A stretch of 64,000 nucleotides of DNA from Linanthus parryae (Eukaryota; Streptophyta; Magnoliopsida; Ericales; Polemoniaceae), in NCBI GenBank assembly GCA_023055425.1, contig JALGPY010000004.1, forward strand, positions 115,113,504 to 115,177,503. Direction: 5' to 3'. A program made the translations under genes and the position numbers. The notes beneath the pieces were generated by a model. It saw nothing but the letters and a program-made list of their open reading frames with translations, searched no databases and was not told where the DNA came from. Below, piece by piece: positions 32,571 through 44,965 of the stretch (the stretch's first letter is position 1; every line of letters begins with the position of its first letter).

Positions 32571-32959
32571 GTTAACTTTTTTGCGTTACAATTCAAATTT
32601 GGCACAACTATTCTGGCATCAATCATATATGACGGTAAATCTGTCAATTTGGCAGGGGTAATTAGGGAAACTAAGAAAAAGCTTCGACACATTTAGAGAG
32701 TAACATAGGTATATTAGCTTTACACTTAAACCAGAAACTGTTCTCTGTTTCCCATTTATTATATTCTTATTAGCTCAAAACAAAGCGCCTTAAACATTTT
32801 CCATTCGAGTCAAATTCAACTCGCTCCAATCCTAATAATAATTGTACGTCGTTCCAAAAGAAAGGAAATACAATGTAAACGGCGTCTCTCGGTTCATGTG
32901 TGTCTCCCTCTGAGAAAATAAAAAATCTGTATGGCATTTTGGATTGATATTCGCAGAAA

Positions 32960-33420
32960 CATATGGCATTAAATGCCTTTTACTGGCGTCTGTACGGAGT
33001 GGAGATCAATAGTCCTTGAATACCCAATCATCAAGATCCCGATCCACATTCTAAGTGTAATTGTTCTGGTAGCTTACCCATATGGGAAAATAGCCTTTGA
33101 TTTGCCTGTCCTATCTGTTTCTATGGAAGTTTATGTCGGGGTTCATGCCATGGTTGCCTTATGGCTGGCAAAGGTGCAAATCATGGATGTTTACTTGCGC
33201 AAACTCTCTTACCCGTGTCCGAATTGAACTCCTACCACGATTACCAACTGTTAAGTAGAGAAGGCATTGTTATCAACAAGTTCTTCACAAACAGTCTCAA
33301 CAGTCTCATATAGCTTGATAGTGGTTTTCTATGGCTTTTTGTAGATTTGCAGACAAGTACTGGAAGTTTGTAGATGGTATGTGGCGAATGGCATATTCTA
33401 TAAGGAAGAAACATGGATTT
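32960..33420 (+). pseudogene. DUF295 relic (block C)
   Basis: Reads PFTGVCTEWRSIVLEYP, the end of an F-box as in PFGGVCRLWRSMV, then diverged DUF295 text (VAYPYGKIAFDLPVLSVS, then ADKYWKFVDGM after a frame change). Starts after most of the F-box and loses the frame at several places. A matching relic lies at 37925-38170. Confidence 0.65.
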
Positions 33421-33639
33421 TGCAAAACATAATCATTATAAACTCTATCTGGTCATATTTTTCCTAATTCCTCATTTGCTAATATCTTTTAACAATATTT
33501 GCGGAACTTCTGAGGCATCTTTCTGGCATAGCCACTGGCTGGCCCCCGTTTTCCAGTGGTACATTATCCGTAAATGCTTAAGAATGGTGGATCTTGTAGA
33601 TCGAATCATCTAACTTCAATTTTCAGACACTTGTATCTG

Positions 33640-34600
33640 TATCTTTTGTGATGACCCCCTCAGGATTTGGTGAATGTCATTGATTTTGGACTGATCTGGG
33701 TTGAGTCTGTATATAGTTGAGTGGTTAATCTGCGAAGCTGTAGTTTGATGGATGATCTGGTTGCTGCATGTTAGAGTTCTTGTATTGTGATCGGTTTTGG
33801 TCGATTTTCTTGGTGATTTCCCATAATTAATTTTCACAACATTTTATTTTATTTTCTTTGAATTCCTTGGAACATCTTTACTTAGCGTGATGTGTTCTTG
33901 ATCTAGATAACCTGTCAATAGTGTAATTCATCTTTACTTAGCTTGTTAATTTTTTTATTGTTAATGAAGTAAAATTCTCTTTCATCAAATTGCAATCACA
34001 TTTAACTGCCTTTGGTCAATTTCTGATTCCGTCTTCATTTACATGTATTCAGTCTTTTGTTTCTGATGGAATAATTAAGAATTATGACGATGGTGTGTTT
34101 CCTTCCATTATTGTGTAGGGTAATCGTATTGCATTTCCAACGGGAGGGGGAGGATGCTGCTGGAGCTGCTTTTGTTAGTCTGGTTCTGCTTGAGCGCATA
34201 GATTCAGCAAACAAACAAACATTGCATACCTTGGTTTGTCCATGTGAGGAAATTACTATATATAAACACCTTTTTTGGCACCCAGATCTGGAAATTTTCA
34301 TCCACGGGCCTTTATAGCTACACAAGAGTTTCCTTTCTGTCCAAGTTAGCCTTGACATAACTTTTGTATTCAGATCTGGAAATTTTCCCTCCTCAACTCC
34401 AGAAACTTACCACTGAGCAGCTTTTCCCATACCCTTACTGCCATTTTTGGCCATTTTTTGAAGGTATGAGTTTCAGCTTCTTTGCTGAAACCGCACATTC
34501 GGCATTCTTCTTGATTTACAATTCCTCTCTTAAAGAGGTTAGAAGAGGTTGGTCATGTGATAACCACGCCGAACAAGGTATTCCTGGCAGAGAGCCTCAA
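33640..34600. other. Non-coding, duplicated near 38540-39200
   Basis: No gene. Shared phrases with block D: ttagcgtgatgtg/ttagcttggtgtg, cattattgtgtagg/cattgttgtgtagg and gcatttccaacggga/gcatttcagacggga. Confidence 0.5.
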
Positions 34601-34625
34601 ATCAGTCCCAGGAATTCCTTTCTTT

Positions 34626-35118
34626 TCAATCACGTGGGAAAACATCTCCTGCTCCTGTCTTCTTGAGTCTACATGCTACTTCGTACACCATTTTCACTGA
34701 ATAATGACATCTTTCGTCAAAAGGCCAGATGATTTTTTCTTCTTGGGGATATTTAGGTAGAGGAATCTGTTTCAACTGCGAGTTAACAGATTCGCTTCTC
34801 TGACTGCAGATCCATCCCATTGGTTGACAATGATCTTGATGTACTTCTGTAGATGACCCGTTTCCTACGCTCCGATGTATTCCTTGTTTAAAGACTTCTG
34901 GTCCCACAAGAATACTGCACCAAGCATATGAACTCCCAAGCTTGAAACAGCAAAAATCCTTGAAACCAAGTCCTCCATCCCCTCTCATCGCCTTTAATTT
35001 CTTGCGATCCACAATTAGCGCTCAGAATTTGACCCCACCATACTCTGCCCATCAGTGACTCAATCTTTCGACGCAGGCTTTGTGGAAACAAGAAGCAGGT
35101 CATTGCATAGCTTGGCAC
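34626..35118 (-). mobile_element. LINE reverse-transcriptase fragment
   Basis: Two minus-strand frames: PSYAMTCFLFPQSLRRKIESL and GRVWWG (35118-35030), then KKLKAMRGDGGLGFKDF (about 35010-34960). This is the thumb/connection region of L1 ORF2, equivalent to about 16690-16560 in the intact LINE. It abuts the DUF295 pseudogene directly, so the junction near 35125 is a breakpoint. Confidence 0.75.
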
Positions 35119-35129
35119 CTCTTTTTCTT

Positions 35130-36301
35130 TAAATCAAACACCCCCTTGTAGCCCTTTGGGTTGACTATCGAGAACATCTCCAGCGATACATTTTTTTCAA
35201 CAATGCTTTGAACTGCAAAGTAGCATTTCTTCACATCAAACACCCCCAAATCATGTCCCGATTCACCTAAAAGCCAATGTCCCTCGGTATAGTCATCTGT
35301 AAAATAAATCTGATCCCCCTTGTAGCCCTCTATTAATTCCTAGCTTTGTACGGCAAAAGACTGATTAATCCCTATAAAGGCTGCCCGTCATTTAAATCCT
35401 TCACCTCAACCCAGGTTCGTTCCTTTCCTCCTCTGTGTAGCTTGACTACTTTGAAGTGACTAGTCTTATACAGTCGTAGACCATTATCAGAACAATAATT
35501 GCCGTCACCTTTGAGGCCGACCTTGAAACAAAAACTCCTCGAGATTAGTAGTAGCTCACCATGTAACGTTACCAAGTATATTTTTACTTATTGGGGCATC
35601 TGAAAAAGAGGAGGTGGCTTACCGAGTACAGCCAAACTTGGCTCATCAGCCCATAAGTTTGTGACAACTACTTCTCCACCGTCACGCACAGTATATAACG
35701 TGTCCTTAAAGAATATTCTATCTGAGTAAAACAATGCGACGGGACTCTCAACAACTATCCAGAATGCGTCTCCGGTTCTGCAAAATGCCAATTTCGAAAA
35801 TGGACCAAAGAAAACCACAACCTTACACTCGGATATTCTTCTCGGGTCAGGGCTGACAGATAGTATTACCTTGGAAATGTGTCACTGGGCCATCCGGGTT
35901 TCTGGTAAACGAAGGTGATGGAGGGACGGCAGATCAATTCTGGCACCGGAGAAAGGGTTCTTCAGATACATGGTCATCTCATTGGTGACCATGGCGAGCC
36001 ATCGATGGGACAAACCGCAACACACGCCTTTGCCAGGGGTTGACAATAATAGCAAATCCATCTCTTTATCGACGTTCTTGTCCATTGGGTATGCTAGTAG
36101 TCGCCGGTTTCGGCTCCTGGTGCCCTCGCTTCCCGGAATCACAAGATACGAGGTGTCAAATCGGACTGCGGATCTCTTGTAGTCAGATACCACCGATCTC
36201 CAGTACCTGGAGGCACCTCCGAACGGATTTTGTTCAGTGAGGGTCAATTTCCGAGCAATCGCCGTCACAATATCGGCGGGAGCATAACCCCACATCTCCA
36301 T
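35130..36301 (-). pseudogene. Inverted paralog of the 28335 F-box/DUF295 gene
   Basis: Homologous along its length to 28335-29498 but on the opposite strand. Start at 36301 (MEMWGYAPADIVTAIARK). Lesions: TGA near 35886 (after MAQ), TAA near 35594, a lost G near 35385 (LNGGAVF becomes LNDGQPL) and TAG near 35342. The last recognisable text is LGVFDVKKCYF. F-box and propeller signatures are otherwise kept. Its 5' flank (36302-36700) carries an inverted copy of the block C upstream region. Confidence 0.88.
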
Positions 36302-37900
36302 TCGAGTGGAGAGCGAGAGAATTGTGAAGGGGTGGAGATTGAGATAAAACCCTAGAATACCTTGAAGAGAATCCCCAATTCGTCTGTTTGGAGAATTGGT
36401 GAACGGGTTCATCGTCTGGGTGGTGGTGGTGAGAAAAGACTGATGATATCATTCGTTGGAGTCGTACTGGAACCAACACTCGCCGAACCAGAAGAGAACA
36501 AATGTCGTCGACGAACAATGCTTTAGTAATTGTAACGGTTACTACAGAAACTTCATTGGTTGATTGCGGGAATGAAAACAAAGAGAACAAATGTCATCCA
36601 CTTTGGAACCGTATGACTACCTATGAAGATAATATAGCCTCTGAAATGTTCCACTTGGACATCTGCGATTCTAGTAAACAAGATGAGTGAACAACGGCAG
36701 ATCACTTCTAGGGCGACAGGGTTGTGCCGAAACCCACCAGCTGTATGAATTACTTCATCGTCGAGGTAGCACTCTAACTCTGCCATAATTCCAGTGATTA
36801 TTGAACTGTATTTACATGATTATATGGTTTTTTCTTGTTAAATTTGACTGTTTTAGTTGGAACTTTGAGTGGTTAATGTTAACTGTTTTAGCTCTCCCAT
36901 GAGATTCCATTTATTTTTAATCTACCTCTATCTGTTGAATATTTGTGCATGCTGTTATTCATAGAATTAGTAGAGCATATGACTTGTTGCTATTTACTGC
37001 CCCTGCATGGAAAATGATATAAAATTCGAAATAGGTGGGAGTGATCATTGATACGAGGAATGGGGTCACCTATCATTCGGTTGCGATATGCTATTTCAGT
37101 GGATCTGAGCTTAACTTAGTTTAAATTGTTTCATAGTGGTATGGTAGTCTTGGATATTAATTTTATTTCTTTTCGGTATATCATGCTTGTATTCCTTTGA
37201 AGCTTGTTGACTAAGTTTGTCAAGGTCAACAACCTTCGGAGGTTCATTCCCTGCCATGTAACTTATAGTACCAGCATTATATTCTTAGGTCTCCCAAGAT
37301 TTTATTTTGTTTCTGTCCCTCAAATCTTGGCAGTGTTTTTATCTGAGGGTCCTCTCGAGAGAGTATTTAGAATGATTGACATGAAAAATATCTCTGGGGT
37401 CTTTAAGGACTATCCCAGTTGTTCCTCCCTGCTCAAGCCGAGTTGGAAACACATCCATCGTTTTGTCATACTCATATTTTTCAACAAAACCTTAAGAGCT
37501 AACTTAAGTCTCACAATCGTATATAGAATAAAAGTAAAAATCTAAACCCAAAAGGAGAACTTCGTTATTCTCTGCACGTGAGTAATGATTTTGTCACTTT
37601 ACATTTGACTCGGAGATTTTTCTCTGCATTTTATTTACTGTGTTCTTATTACATCTCCCTCCTAATACAAACATTACAAAATATATGTAGCAAAAAAGCT
37701 GGTACCAAACACTTGACACTCAGCCCAGAGATTGTTCTCTGTTTCCTATTTATCATCTTCTTACTGCAGCGCCCCTCCTTGCATAATTAGCACAAAACAT
37801 AGCGCCATAAACAGTTTCCATGTGTGCCTCCCTGTGTGGAAATCAAAGATCAGTGTGGCAGTTTGTGTTGATATGATGATATCATTAGAGGTATATGGCA
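36302..37900. other. Block D non-coding region
   Basis: 36302-36700 matches the upstream region of gene 28335 in reverse. About 36800-37200 matches 29510-29860 in direct orientation. No additional gene. Confidence 0.5.
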
Positions 37901-37924
37901 TTTGCTATCTAAAGCCTGATACAG

Positions 37925-38170
37925 CATATGCCTTTTACTGGTGTTGTACGCATTGGAGATCATTAGTCTTCGAATACAGAAGCATCAGAATCCCAATCCA
38001 CTCCCTAGGTCTGATTGTTGCGGGTAGGACCAGTCCAGCAGACAAAAAGGCAGTTCCTAGCCTGTGTTCTATGAGTTCATCTTGAAAGTTCATATCAGTG
38101 ATCATACCAAGGTTTCTTGTTTGATTGGAAAAGCTTGATTGTGTATTTGGATAACCCTCTCACTGGTGTT
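37925..38170 (+). pseudogene. DUF295 relic (block D)
   Basis: atgccttttactggtgt..cattggagatcattagt matches 32972-33020, followed by shredded text (IPIHSLGLIVAGRTS, DNPLTGVGVQLPPR). Multiple frame changes, no start. Confidence 0.55.
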
Positions 38171-38174
38171 GGTG

Positions 38175-39430
38175 TTCAACTCCCACCACGGTTACCAATT
38201 TGGTAACTAGAGTGACTTGATCAGATTTCTTGATAGTGATTTTCTGTGGACTACATGACATGAGTCTCCGTAAATTTGGCGACAAGTCTTGGTAGTAGTA
38301 TCCGGCCAATGATACATTGAAGGCATACTCTTTAAGGAGTGAAATTTGGATGTTCGAAACATAGTCAAGTTTATCTGGTCATATTGTTTCCTGAAGCCAC
38401 ATTTGTTCTCATTCTTGAACAATATCTGTGAACCATCTACAGCACTTTTTCTAGCAAATCCTCTGGTTGGCCATCCTTTTGCTGTGGTACATTGTCCCTA
38501 AACACATCTTAGAGTGGTATGTCTTGCAGAATGTAGATCTTACTTCGTTCTTCAGACATTTTTTTAATGGTCTTCTCAGTGTCAGTATTTGGTGTTTTTT
38601 CATTGATTTCAGACTGATCTGGTCAAGTTTCTTTGTGATTCCCACCATTAAAGATCTCATTACCTCTTTTTTAGTTCTCTCTGCTCAATTTTTACACTCT
38701 TTAGGGCCGTCCAATTATTTTAGCTTGGTGTGGGCTTGAACTAGACAACTTGGCAACTTCATCTCCCATATCTGCCTTTACATTTTAACTGCCTTTGGAT
38801 AATTGCTATTTCTCTCTTCATTTGCATTTTTTCAGTCTTTTATTATTGATGTAACATAGGCCATGCATTTTGCAAAAATATGGTTTGACCAAAACGATAA
38901 GATCATTAGTATAATTTGAAATTTTCTTTCATTTGGGCTGAGAAAAGTACTTTTTCTCCCATGTCGTTTGATAAAGTGATAAAATTAGTGTTCTAATTAT
39001 TCTGATGCTCTTTTGAGTCAGAATAATGACAATCGGGGTTTCCCTTCATTGTTGTGTAGGCAAATTATGCTGCATTTCAGACGGGAAGGGATGTTACCGG
39101 TGTGTGGACCACGCGAAAGATAAATTCAGGCATTCAGCAGTCAAACAAACATCAAAATACATCGGTACGTCTATGTCATGGTGAAACTGCTTTCACATAA
39201 AAAACTGAACTTTTATCCATTTTTGTGGGCTCATCCGCTAATGCATCCATGTTGGTGGTTTCTCAAATAGAAGTATATGCATTTTAAACACCCGAATTAT
39301 AACTCAAATTGCACGGAAACTGAAATTTTACTCATTTTCAGGGCAGGAAGTAATTTTCTAAAAAAAAATAATAGTACTGAAACTAGTGGCAGTGAGATAA
39401 AAATTATGACAACACTCCTAAAAAGTAGAA
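38175..39430. other. Non-coding, duplicated from 33200-34300
   Basis: No gene. Diverged direct copy of the region after the block C relic. Confidence 0.45.
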
Positions 39431-39589
39431 CATAAATTACGACAACATTTGGAAAAATATAACTACATCAGGTACTATAAATCGCCTTTTGTATGGAAGC
39501 AGACTATGAGGTACAGTAAATAATTTACTCGGTGAAGAATGTGGATTTAACTTTGATAATTTCAGAATGTGGAGTTGGGGAAGGAATTG

Positions 39590-40168
39590 ATGGTTTACAG
39601 CATAGTCATCAATTACTTTCCAGGACTTGTCCCCAACTTGGCAGTAAGCTAACTCGCCCCGCCCATAGAATACTAGTACCAAACAATCCGAGGCTGTCAC
39701 CCGTGAAGGAGATGCTGACAAAATTGCTTTCTCTAGGTACCACTTTGACATTTGTTTGTCTTCCGGGCGTGGTCTAGGGAGGGTAGTAACTGATGGGAGA
39801 TCAGTCCGCACACCTATGAAAGGGTCATGCAAATACATATCCATGGCATTGGTTACCATTACAAGCCAACCTTGGTGTGAGCCGCGACACAAATGTAGGT
39901 GGGGAATAGATAAAATTGGCAAATCATGGTCTTTGTCGATGTTTTTACCAACTGGGTAGGCTAGGAATCGGCGTGTTTGGCTGCTGGTGCTAGTGCTTGC
40001 TGGAACAATCAGGCCCGGGATTTTTGTTGGGATCTTGATGCTTCTGTAGTCCTTAACAATTGAACTCCACATTTTGCATACACCGCCAAAGGGTACGTGA
40101 TCGGTCTGGGCCAGTCTTTTGAAGATGAGCCTCCATAAATCTTTGGGCAGGTCATGCCATGTCGCCAT
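39590..40168 (-). pseudogene. 5' half of a DUF295 F-box gene
   Basis: From MATWHDLPKDLWRLIFKRL at 40168: complete F-box (PFGGVCKMWSSIV), KIPGLIVPASTSTSSQTR, CRGSHQGWLVMVTNAM and LVFYGRGELAYCQVGDKSWKVID, after which the DUF295 text ends and unrelated sequence follows (frame open to 39437). The C-terminal half is missing. A C-terminal DUF295 piece lies head-to-head on the plus strand at 40360-40735, so one gene may have been split by an inversion. The ATG context matches the block A relic at 10671. Confidence 0.85.
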
Positions 40169-40344
40169 AACATGAAGCTTTTAGCTATCACCCTTCAGTT
40201 TCACTGCCAACAAGTTTCAGCACAATTGGGATCAAATCCGAGCACCCGCTAGACCAGAGTGAATAATAACCTTCAATTACCACCTCCATTGTGCAGACCT
40301 TACGTGTCATGTTGGTACCTGGTCGATGACATGAAGATGATTAG

Positions 40345-40735
40345 GTCTCTGACGACGCTAATGGCGACGGAGATGAAGATGAAGGATGGTACCTTGACAA
40401 TTTGGACGGAAGAGGAGAAGAAGAAACAGCCGGAGGAGAACGGGAAGAATCTGAAGAAGGGTATGACATTACCAATTGCCTCGATGTTTTCGATTATGAT
40501 GATGATAACTCAACCAGTCAGGTCTGCAATTTCATGTGCCAAACAAGTTTTCAAGTTAGAGACGAGTGCTTCTAGGCGGAGTTGGGTTCGAGTTGAGGAA
40601 TTTAGTGGCGGGGCATCATTTCTTGGTTCTAATCAGTCCTTTGCACAGCCAAATGTTTAACCTGATGGGGTTATGAATTGGGTGTGTTTTGGTTGGAGGA
40701 CTCCAGGTTTGAACCTCTCTGCTTTGTTGGATATC
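40345..40735 (+). pseudogene. 3' half of a DUF295 gene (acidic linker and C-terminus)
   Basis: One frame gives an acidic linker (SDDANGDGDEDEGW, EEETAGGEREESEEGYD). After a shift near 40540 another gives VFKLETSASRRSWVRVEE, FSGGASFLGSNQSFAQP, a stop, then YELGVFWLEDSRFEPL. This matches the linker and C-terminal part of the gene at 44966. No F-box or start. Confidence 0.72.
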
Positions 40736-41489
40736 ATGTTTGAGCTGATTGTCCCACATTGGGATGGTGGACTGGATGTCTAAGATTACTATAGTATGAC
40801 TTGGGCCATAACTCATAAAGTTGACCTTTTAGGTAAGTGGCTGTCCAAATCATACTATCGTGCTCCTCTCTCGCGGTGCTTAATCTACCCAGCATGCTTG
40901 GACGATTACAAATCGACAAAGCCAGCTCCAGGAGGGGTTACGCTCGTGAGCTGTTAGTTCCACCGTATCTCGTTTAAATTTAATTTGAAATTTGATTTGA
41001 CTTTTTTACAGATTTATGAAATTGTTCAGAGATGATTTAATTTTTGCTCATTGTGTCCATAAGTGTCTATCTTGGAAATTAAATAATTACTGCTAAAAAT
41101 TTATATATGGCCTGTCTTCAAATGACGTGAACGTGAAACTTAGGGTTCCAGAAGCTCTTACTTTACCAAGGATGCAAGGCCTCATGGTACCTAATTAAGA
41201 CTCATGAGACTTTCATTGTGTTGGTGATGGTTTCTGTGGTGTGGTGTTGGAATTATTGTTAATGGTGGTGTTGACGTTGTTAGTGGTGGTGTTGATGTTG
41301 GTGGTCTCCACTTTACAGAAGGAGAGTACTGTAGGCAGGTCTGTTGCTTTTTGCTTCCTGTTGTTGCTCGTTAAGTCGTTAGTCATTACAATGAAGCCAT
41401 TAGGAGAGTTTTCTTACATGTTAACAACCAAACAGACTGATTATGGCCAACTGGGATAGAGTTCACAGGAAGAGAGTCTGTGTTTGAGG

Positions 41490-41905
41490 TCAGAAATCAT
41501 CTCTACACTGTGGTAATGAGATAGGTGTGTTTCACTAATGGGACTCTAGTTTTGAACCTCCATGCTTGACTAACTCTGGATTTACGAAGCCACATCTCGT
41601 ATGAATGACCCCGATGACAGTGTTAGGACCCTAGTTTCTCACTCTTAATCGTATGTTCTTCTATTAAGTTTAGATTCTCAGTAGTTGATGTAATTTTTTT
41701 ACTGGGTTTGAAATAAATATTCGTTAATTTTTAATCTCAGTTTGATTTTTAGATAATTGATGCAACATTTTGAATTCCAAACTTGTTCCAGGTATAGTAA
41801 AGTTATGAGAAGCACCAGTACCTGCAACCAAAACACGGACGTTCCTAGCCTACCCAGTTGTGAAGATCAAAATAAAGAGTGATCGCCAGTTCTATCAATT
41901 CCAAA
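41490..41905 (+). pseudogene. Two small DUF295 scraps
   Basis: 41510-41615 reads like GNEIGVFH and TNSGFTKPHLV (compare GHDMGVFCL and TNSESVKPHPV). 41825-41890 reads like RTFLAYPVVKIK (compare RRFLAYPVGKNI). Both are too short and broken to be genes. Confidence 0.5.
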
Positions 41906-42049
41906 CCTACATAATGTGATGCCGTTCCAACAAGGTTGGACCAGCATCGCCCTCTTACCAGTGCCCGGTTCGACGTGCTACCAAGTTGCTTACCTCCTGA
42001 GAGCTGCTTTCCCAGTAGACGAATCAATGTCCAACTGCTACACACACTA

Positions 42050-42800
42050 ATCCGGCAGATGCTATTTTATTATTTGCCAAGTCTTCCATCCAAAACCTCT
42101 GAGTAGTTCTTGGCATATAGTTTTAGTGGAAAAGTGGGAAAAATGGAAATTAACAGCTGCTATGAGGGATACATGATGGGATAATCAACACGGTGGGAGA
42201 GCATATGTATCATGCATTGCGTGGACTTGTTTCTTCCAACATCCCCACGTGCATGTCATCATCGGACATGGGGGTGGAGCTACGTTGGACATAGTTAAGT
42301 TGGCCCTCCGCCCACACTGATTTTTTTTATGCCCTACTGCAGACCTTATGTGCATTTTCACTAACTCTGCAAAGTTAAGTTGATTACAATCTGCTCACTG
42401 CAGACCTTATGTGCATTTTCACTAACTCTGTCGAATGAGATGGTGAGATGTTTGTATATTTATAATTTTTCACATGAATTCAGTTGATTCTTTTAAGAAA
42501 GATAGGGTACGGTAAAGTTTCAAACCTGACAAAAATCAGAGTTGTGACAGTTGGTAGTGAAGAATTAAGAGAGCATCTTGGATGAATATACTACTACTAC
42601 TTGAAAAATTACATATCCAAACATTGTATCTTTTCCCTACTGTATCTTAATATATACCTGAAGAACAAAATGTTAGAAAGCAAAATCTTTGTTTCAGCCT
42701 TAGTTGCTGCTTTTGCTTTGCTTTGTACTGCAATGATCTTAAATATTTCTGCAAAAAAATAAAAATAAAATAAAATAAGTCCTGTGTTTCTTTGTTTCAG
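42050..42800. other. Non-coding, includes a 36-bp direct repeat
   Basis: actgcagaccttatgtgcat..cactaactctg occurs at about 42337-42371 and 42397-42431. Block A/B homology starts at about 42590 (tactactacttgaaaaatt). No gene. Confidence 0.55.
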
Positions 42801-42829
42801 CCTTAGGTTCCCGCCGTTATGCCTATGGC

Positions 42830-44156
42830 GGGAACCTTTCTCATGCTCCATTCGCTTCAGATTTCCTGGACATCGGCTTCTCACATTTTGTTTCTTGTTA
42901 TGATCTTCTCTACTATCTAAGTCCTGTGTTTCTTCCCTCGCTGCGGGCTTACAAGAGTATCCTCATCAAATACCATATCATATTCATAAAATCATACCTT
43001 GAGCTATTACTTGCCCAACGCTGAGTATTGTCTCAATGTGTACTTGAAGGGTTTCTCCTTGCTCGAAGAGCCCTCATCACAATCCTTGGCCACACGATCC
43101 AGATCACCACATCTAAAACATCCTTTCGCCATGTCTTTCGGTCTGTACTTGGACCACAATTTGGCAACACTTTGACTAAAATCTACACGTATCCGCCTGT
43201 CATCAATCAAAGCATTGTCCATCTTAAAGCACGCTTGTTCACAAGCATCCTTATCCTCAAACTCGATGAAAGCGTAACATAAACTGTTACCAGTCTTGAA
43301 ATCCCGTATCAATTCAGCCGACGTGACAGTTCCGAAACGTGAAAATACAATATGCAAATCTTCATCCTCAGTAACCTGATTCAATTTGCGAACAAACATG
43401 ACAGTTTCTGGAGGATTCATCTCTGCATCCGGAATGTCCCCTATACTGTCAAGCACAACAGCACTGGAATGGGCTTTCTTCGCCCAAAGAACTTCCTCAA
43501 GCTCTGATGCACTCAACTGCTCATCCAGGGGTACCCAATCATCTTCGAGTAGCTGCACGTCATCGTCTTCAATCTCATCTTTAGGTTTTCCTTGAGGGGA
43601 AGCATCCGGAATCAGCTCGGCTAAGTTAGGGGGATCTTCAAAAGGGTCGTGTAGTATGGAAGTGTGCTTGATTCTTATGTTTTTGTACGGCCTGTTGTTC
43701 TTTTCGTCCACATAAGTTTTGTTTATCCTCTGGATTGTGTCGAAACCCTCTGCAACCTCTCCAAAAACAGTGTTCCCGTCGAGCTAGTCAAGATTGTCGC
43801 GTAGAGTGATGTAAAACTGGGAAGCATTGAGACCTTGTCCGGCGCTAGCCATTGCGACAGTGCCCGCTTTAGAGTGCTTCAAGTCCAGACGTATCTCGTC
43901 GTCGCCAAAGAGCGCCGTACAAGAATTTGCATATTGAGTCACCACCGGCTCCGGTTCCCGTAGGATCACCAGATTGCGCAATGAAATCTTTTTGGACTGT
44001 ATGAAATAAGCAGCCGTTGTAGTATCTAATCTTGCAGAGCTTGAGTAAATTTTTGGTTGTTAGCGGACACCGATCGGTATGAAGATCGATGACTATCTCT
44101 CCCAGACTTGTTACAATCAAAACAGATATTCCCTCAGAAATGTAATATGGGTACAC
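42830..44156 (-). pseudogene. CYP59: CYP59-like cyclophilin with RRM and zinc knuckle (intronless, broken)
   Basis: Minus strand. Cyclophilin domain ([58 protein letters not shown]), linker (RPYKNIRIKHTSILHDPF, LEDDWVPLDEQL), RRM (RNP2 VMFVRKL, RNP1 LCYAFIEF, then DDRRIRVDFSQSVAKLWS), CCHC-type knuckle GCFRCGDLDRVAKDC and a decayed tail. This order is that of the multidomain cyclophilin CYP59, which couples transcription and RNA processing in the nucleus. Lesions: a frameshift near 43915 and a Tyr-to-TAG change at 43782-43784. All domains lie in about 1.15 kb without introns, suggesting a retrocopy. The later copy at 5475-5812 keeps only the end. Confidence 0.87.
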
Positions 44157-44659
44157 GATCTTTGTCGGTAAACAATCTAGGAACTAATAAACGGGTAGAA
44201 CAAAACCTCACTACAAACAACAAAATTTTGAAAAAGATATACCCGAGAAACAAAGGCGCGGAAACTTCTTAAGTCTTCTTCTTGTGTCGCACAGTCACAG
44301 TCTCGTAGATTGCTAGCAACATCAGATGGGTTTATATAGGCAGTGTGTATTGGCCGTGGATCACTAGCCAACTCATCATCAAATGAGATTCTGATTTGGA
44401 GCCAAAAAGGCATTAGTACCGCCTCAAATCATGCCACAGCCTGACCAAGTATGGGCCACTTAATTTGGGCCTGGGCCCAACACTATCATATTCAAATTTC
44501 AACTTACAAAAGGTAAATTTATAGAGCCTCCCAACCCTGTCACGATTTGTTATTCTGTAAGAATCACGGAGAGTCTCTTTTTGCCCTCTATAGGGCGATT
44601 TGGTTTCCAAAACCTGCCTATATATATACATTGGATGTTGCGCATAACAAAGAAACATA

Positions 44660-44917
44660 CCACTCCGTCCCAGCTCTTTCTACCCAAACTGACTTTTGTC
44701 ACTATTCACTTGGTCACTTTGACCCGTTGATTTGAATAGCAAACCGATGTAATTTTTCGATAATTTTTTCATGGTGTTGTAGATTAAAAGTTTCTCTGTA
44801 ATACGGAGAAAAAATTATAAAAAAATCATATTATTTTGCTATCCAAATCACTCGGTCAAAGTGATCCAAATACGAGTCAAAAAGTCAGTTTGGGTAGAAA
44901 GAGCTGGGACGGAGTGG
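44660..44917. mobile_element. Stowaway-like MITE, 258 bp
   Basis: Terminal inverted repeats of about 40 bp (ccactccgtcccagctcttt ... aaagagctgggacggagtgg, extending through ctacccaaactgacttt) with TA on both sides (44658-44659, 44918-44919). The CTCCGTCCC tip and TA target site are typical of Tc1/mariner Stowaway MITEs. AT-rich interior, no ORF. It ends 48 bp before the ATG of the DUF295 gene. Confidence 0.92.
44812..44835 (+). promoter_or_regulatory. TATA-like sequence inside the MITE
   Basis: aaaaattataaaaaaatc lies about 140-150 bp before the ATG at 44966. It could serve as core promoter; position is the only support. Confidence 0.25.
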
Positions 44918-44965
44918 TATACCACACCACAAAGAGTCTCTGTTTTTCCTCTGTTTTTTTTGTCT

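Noticed and set aside
41241..41459. Val/Leu-rich peptide
   Set aside because: Generated by gttggtggt-type simple repeats; no other support.
44861..44965. 35-residue N-terminal extension of the 455-aa DUF295 protein
   Set aside because: These codons translate the MITE arm and the sequence after it; paralogs start at the ATG equivalent to 44966.
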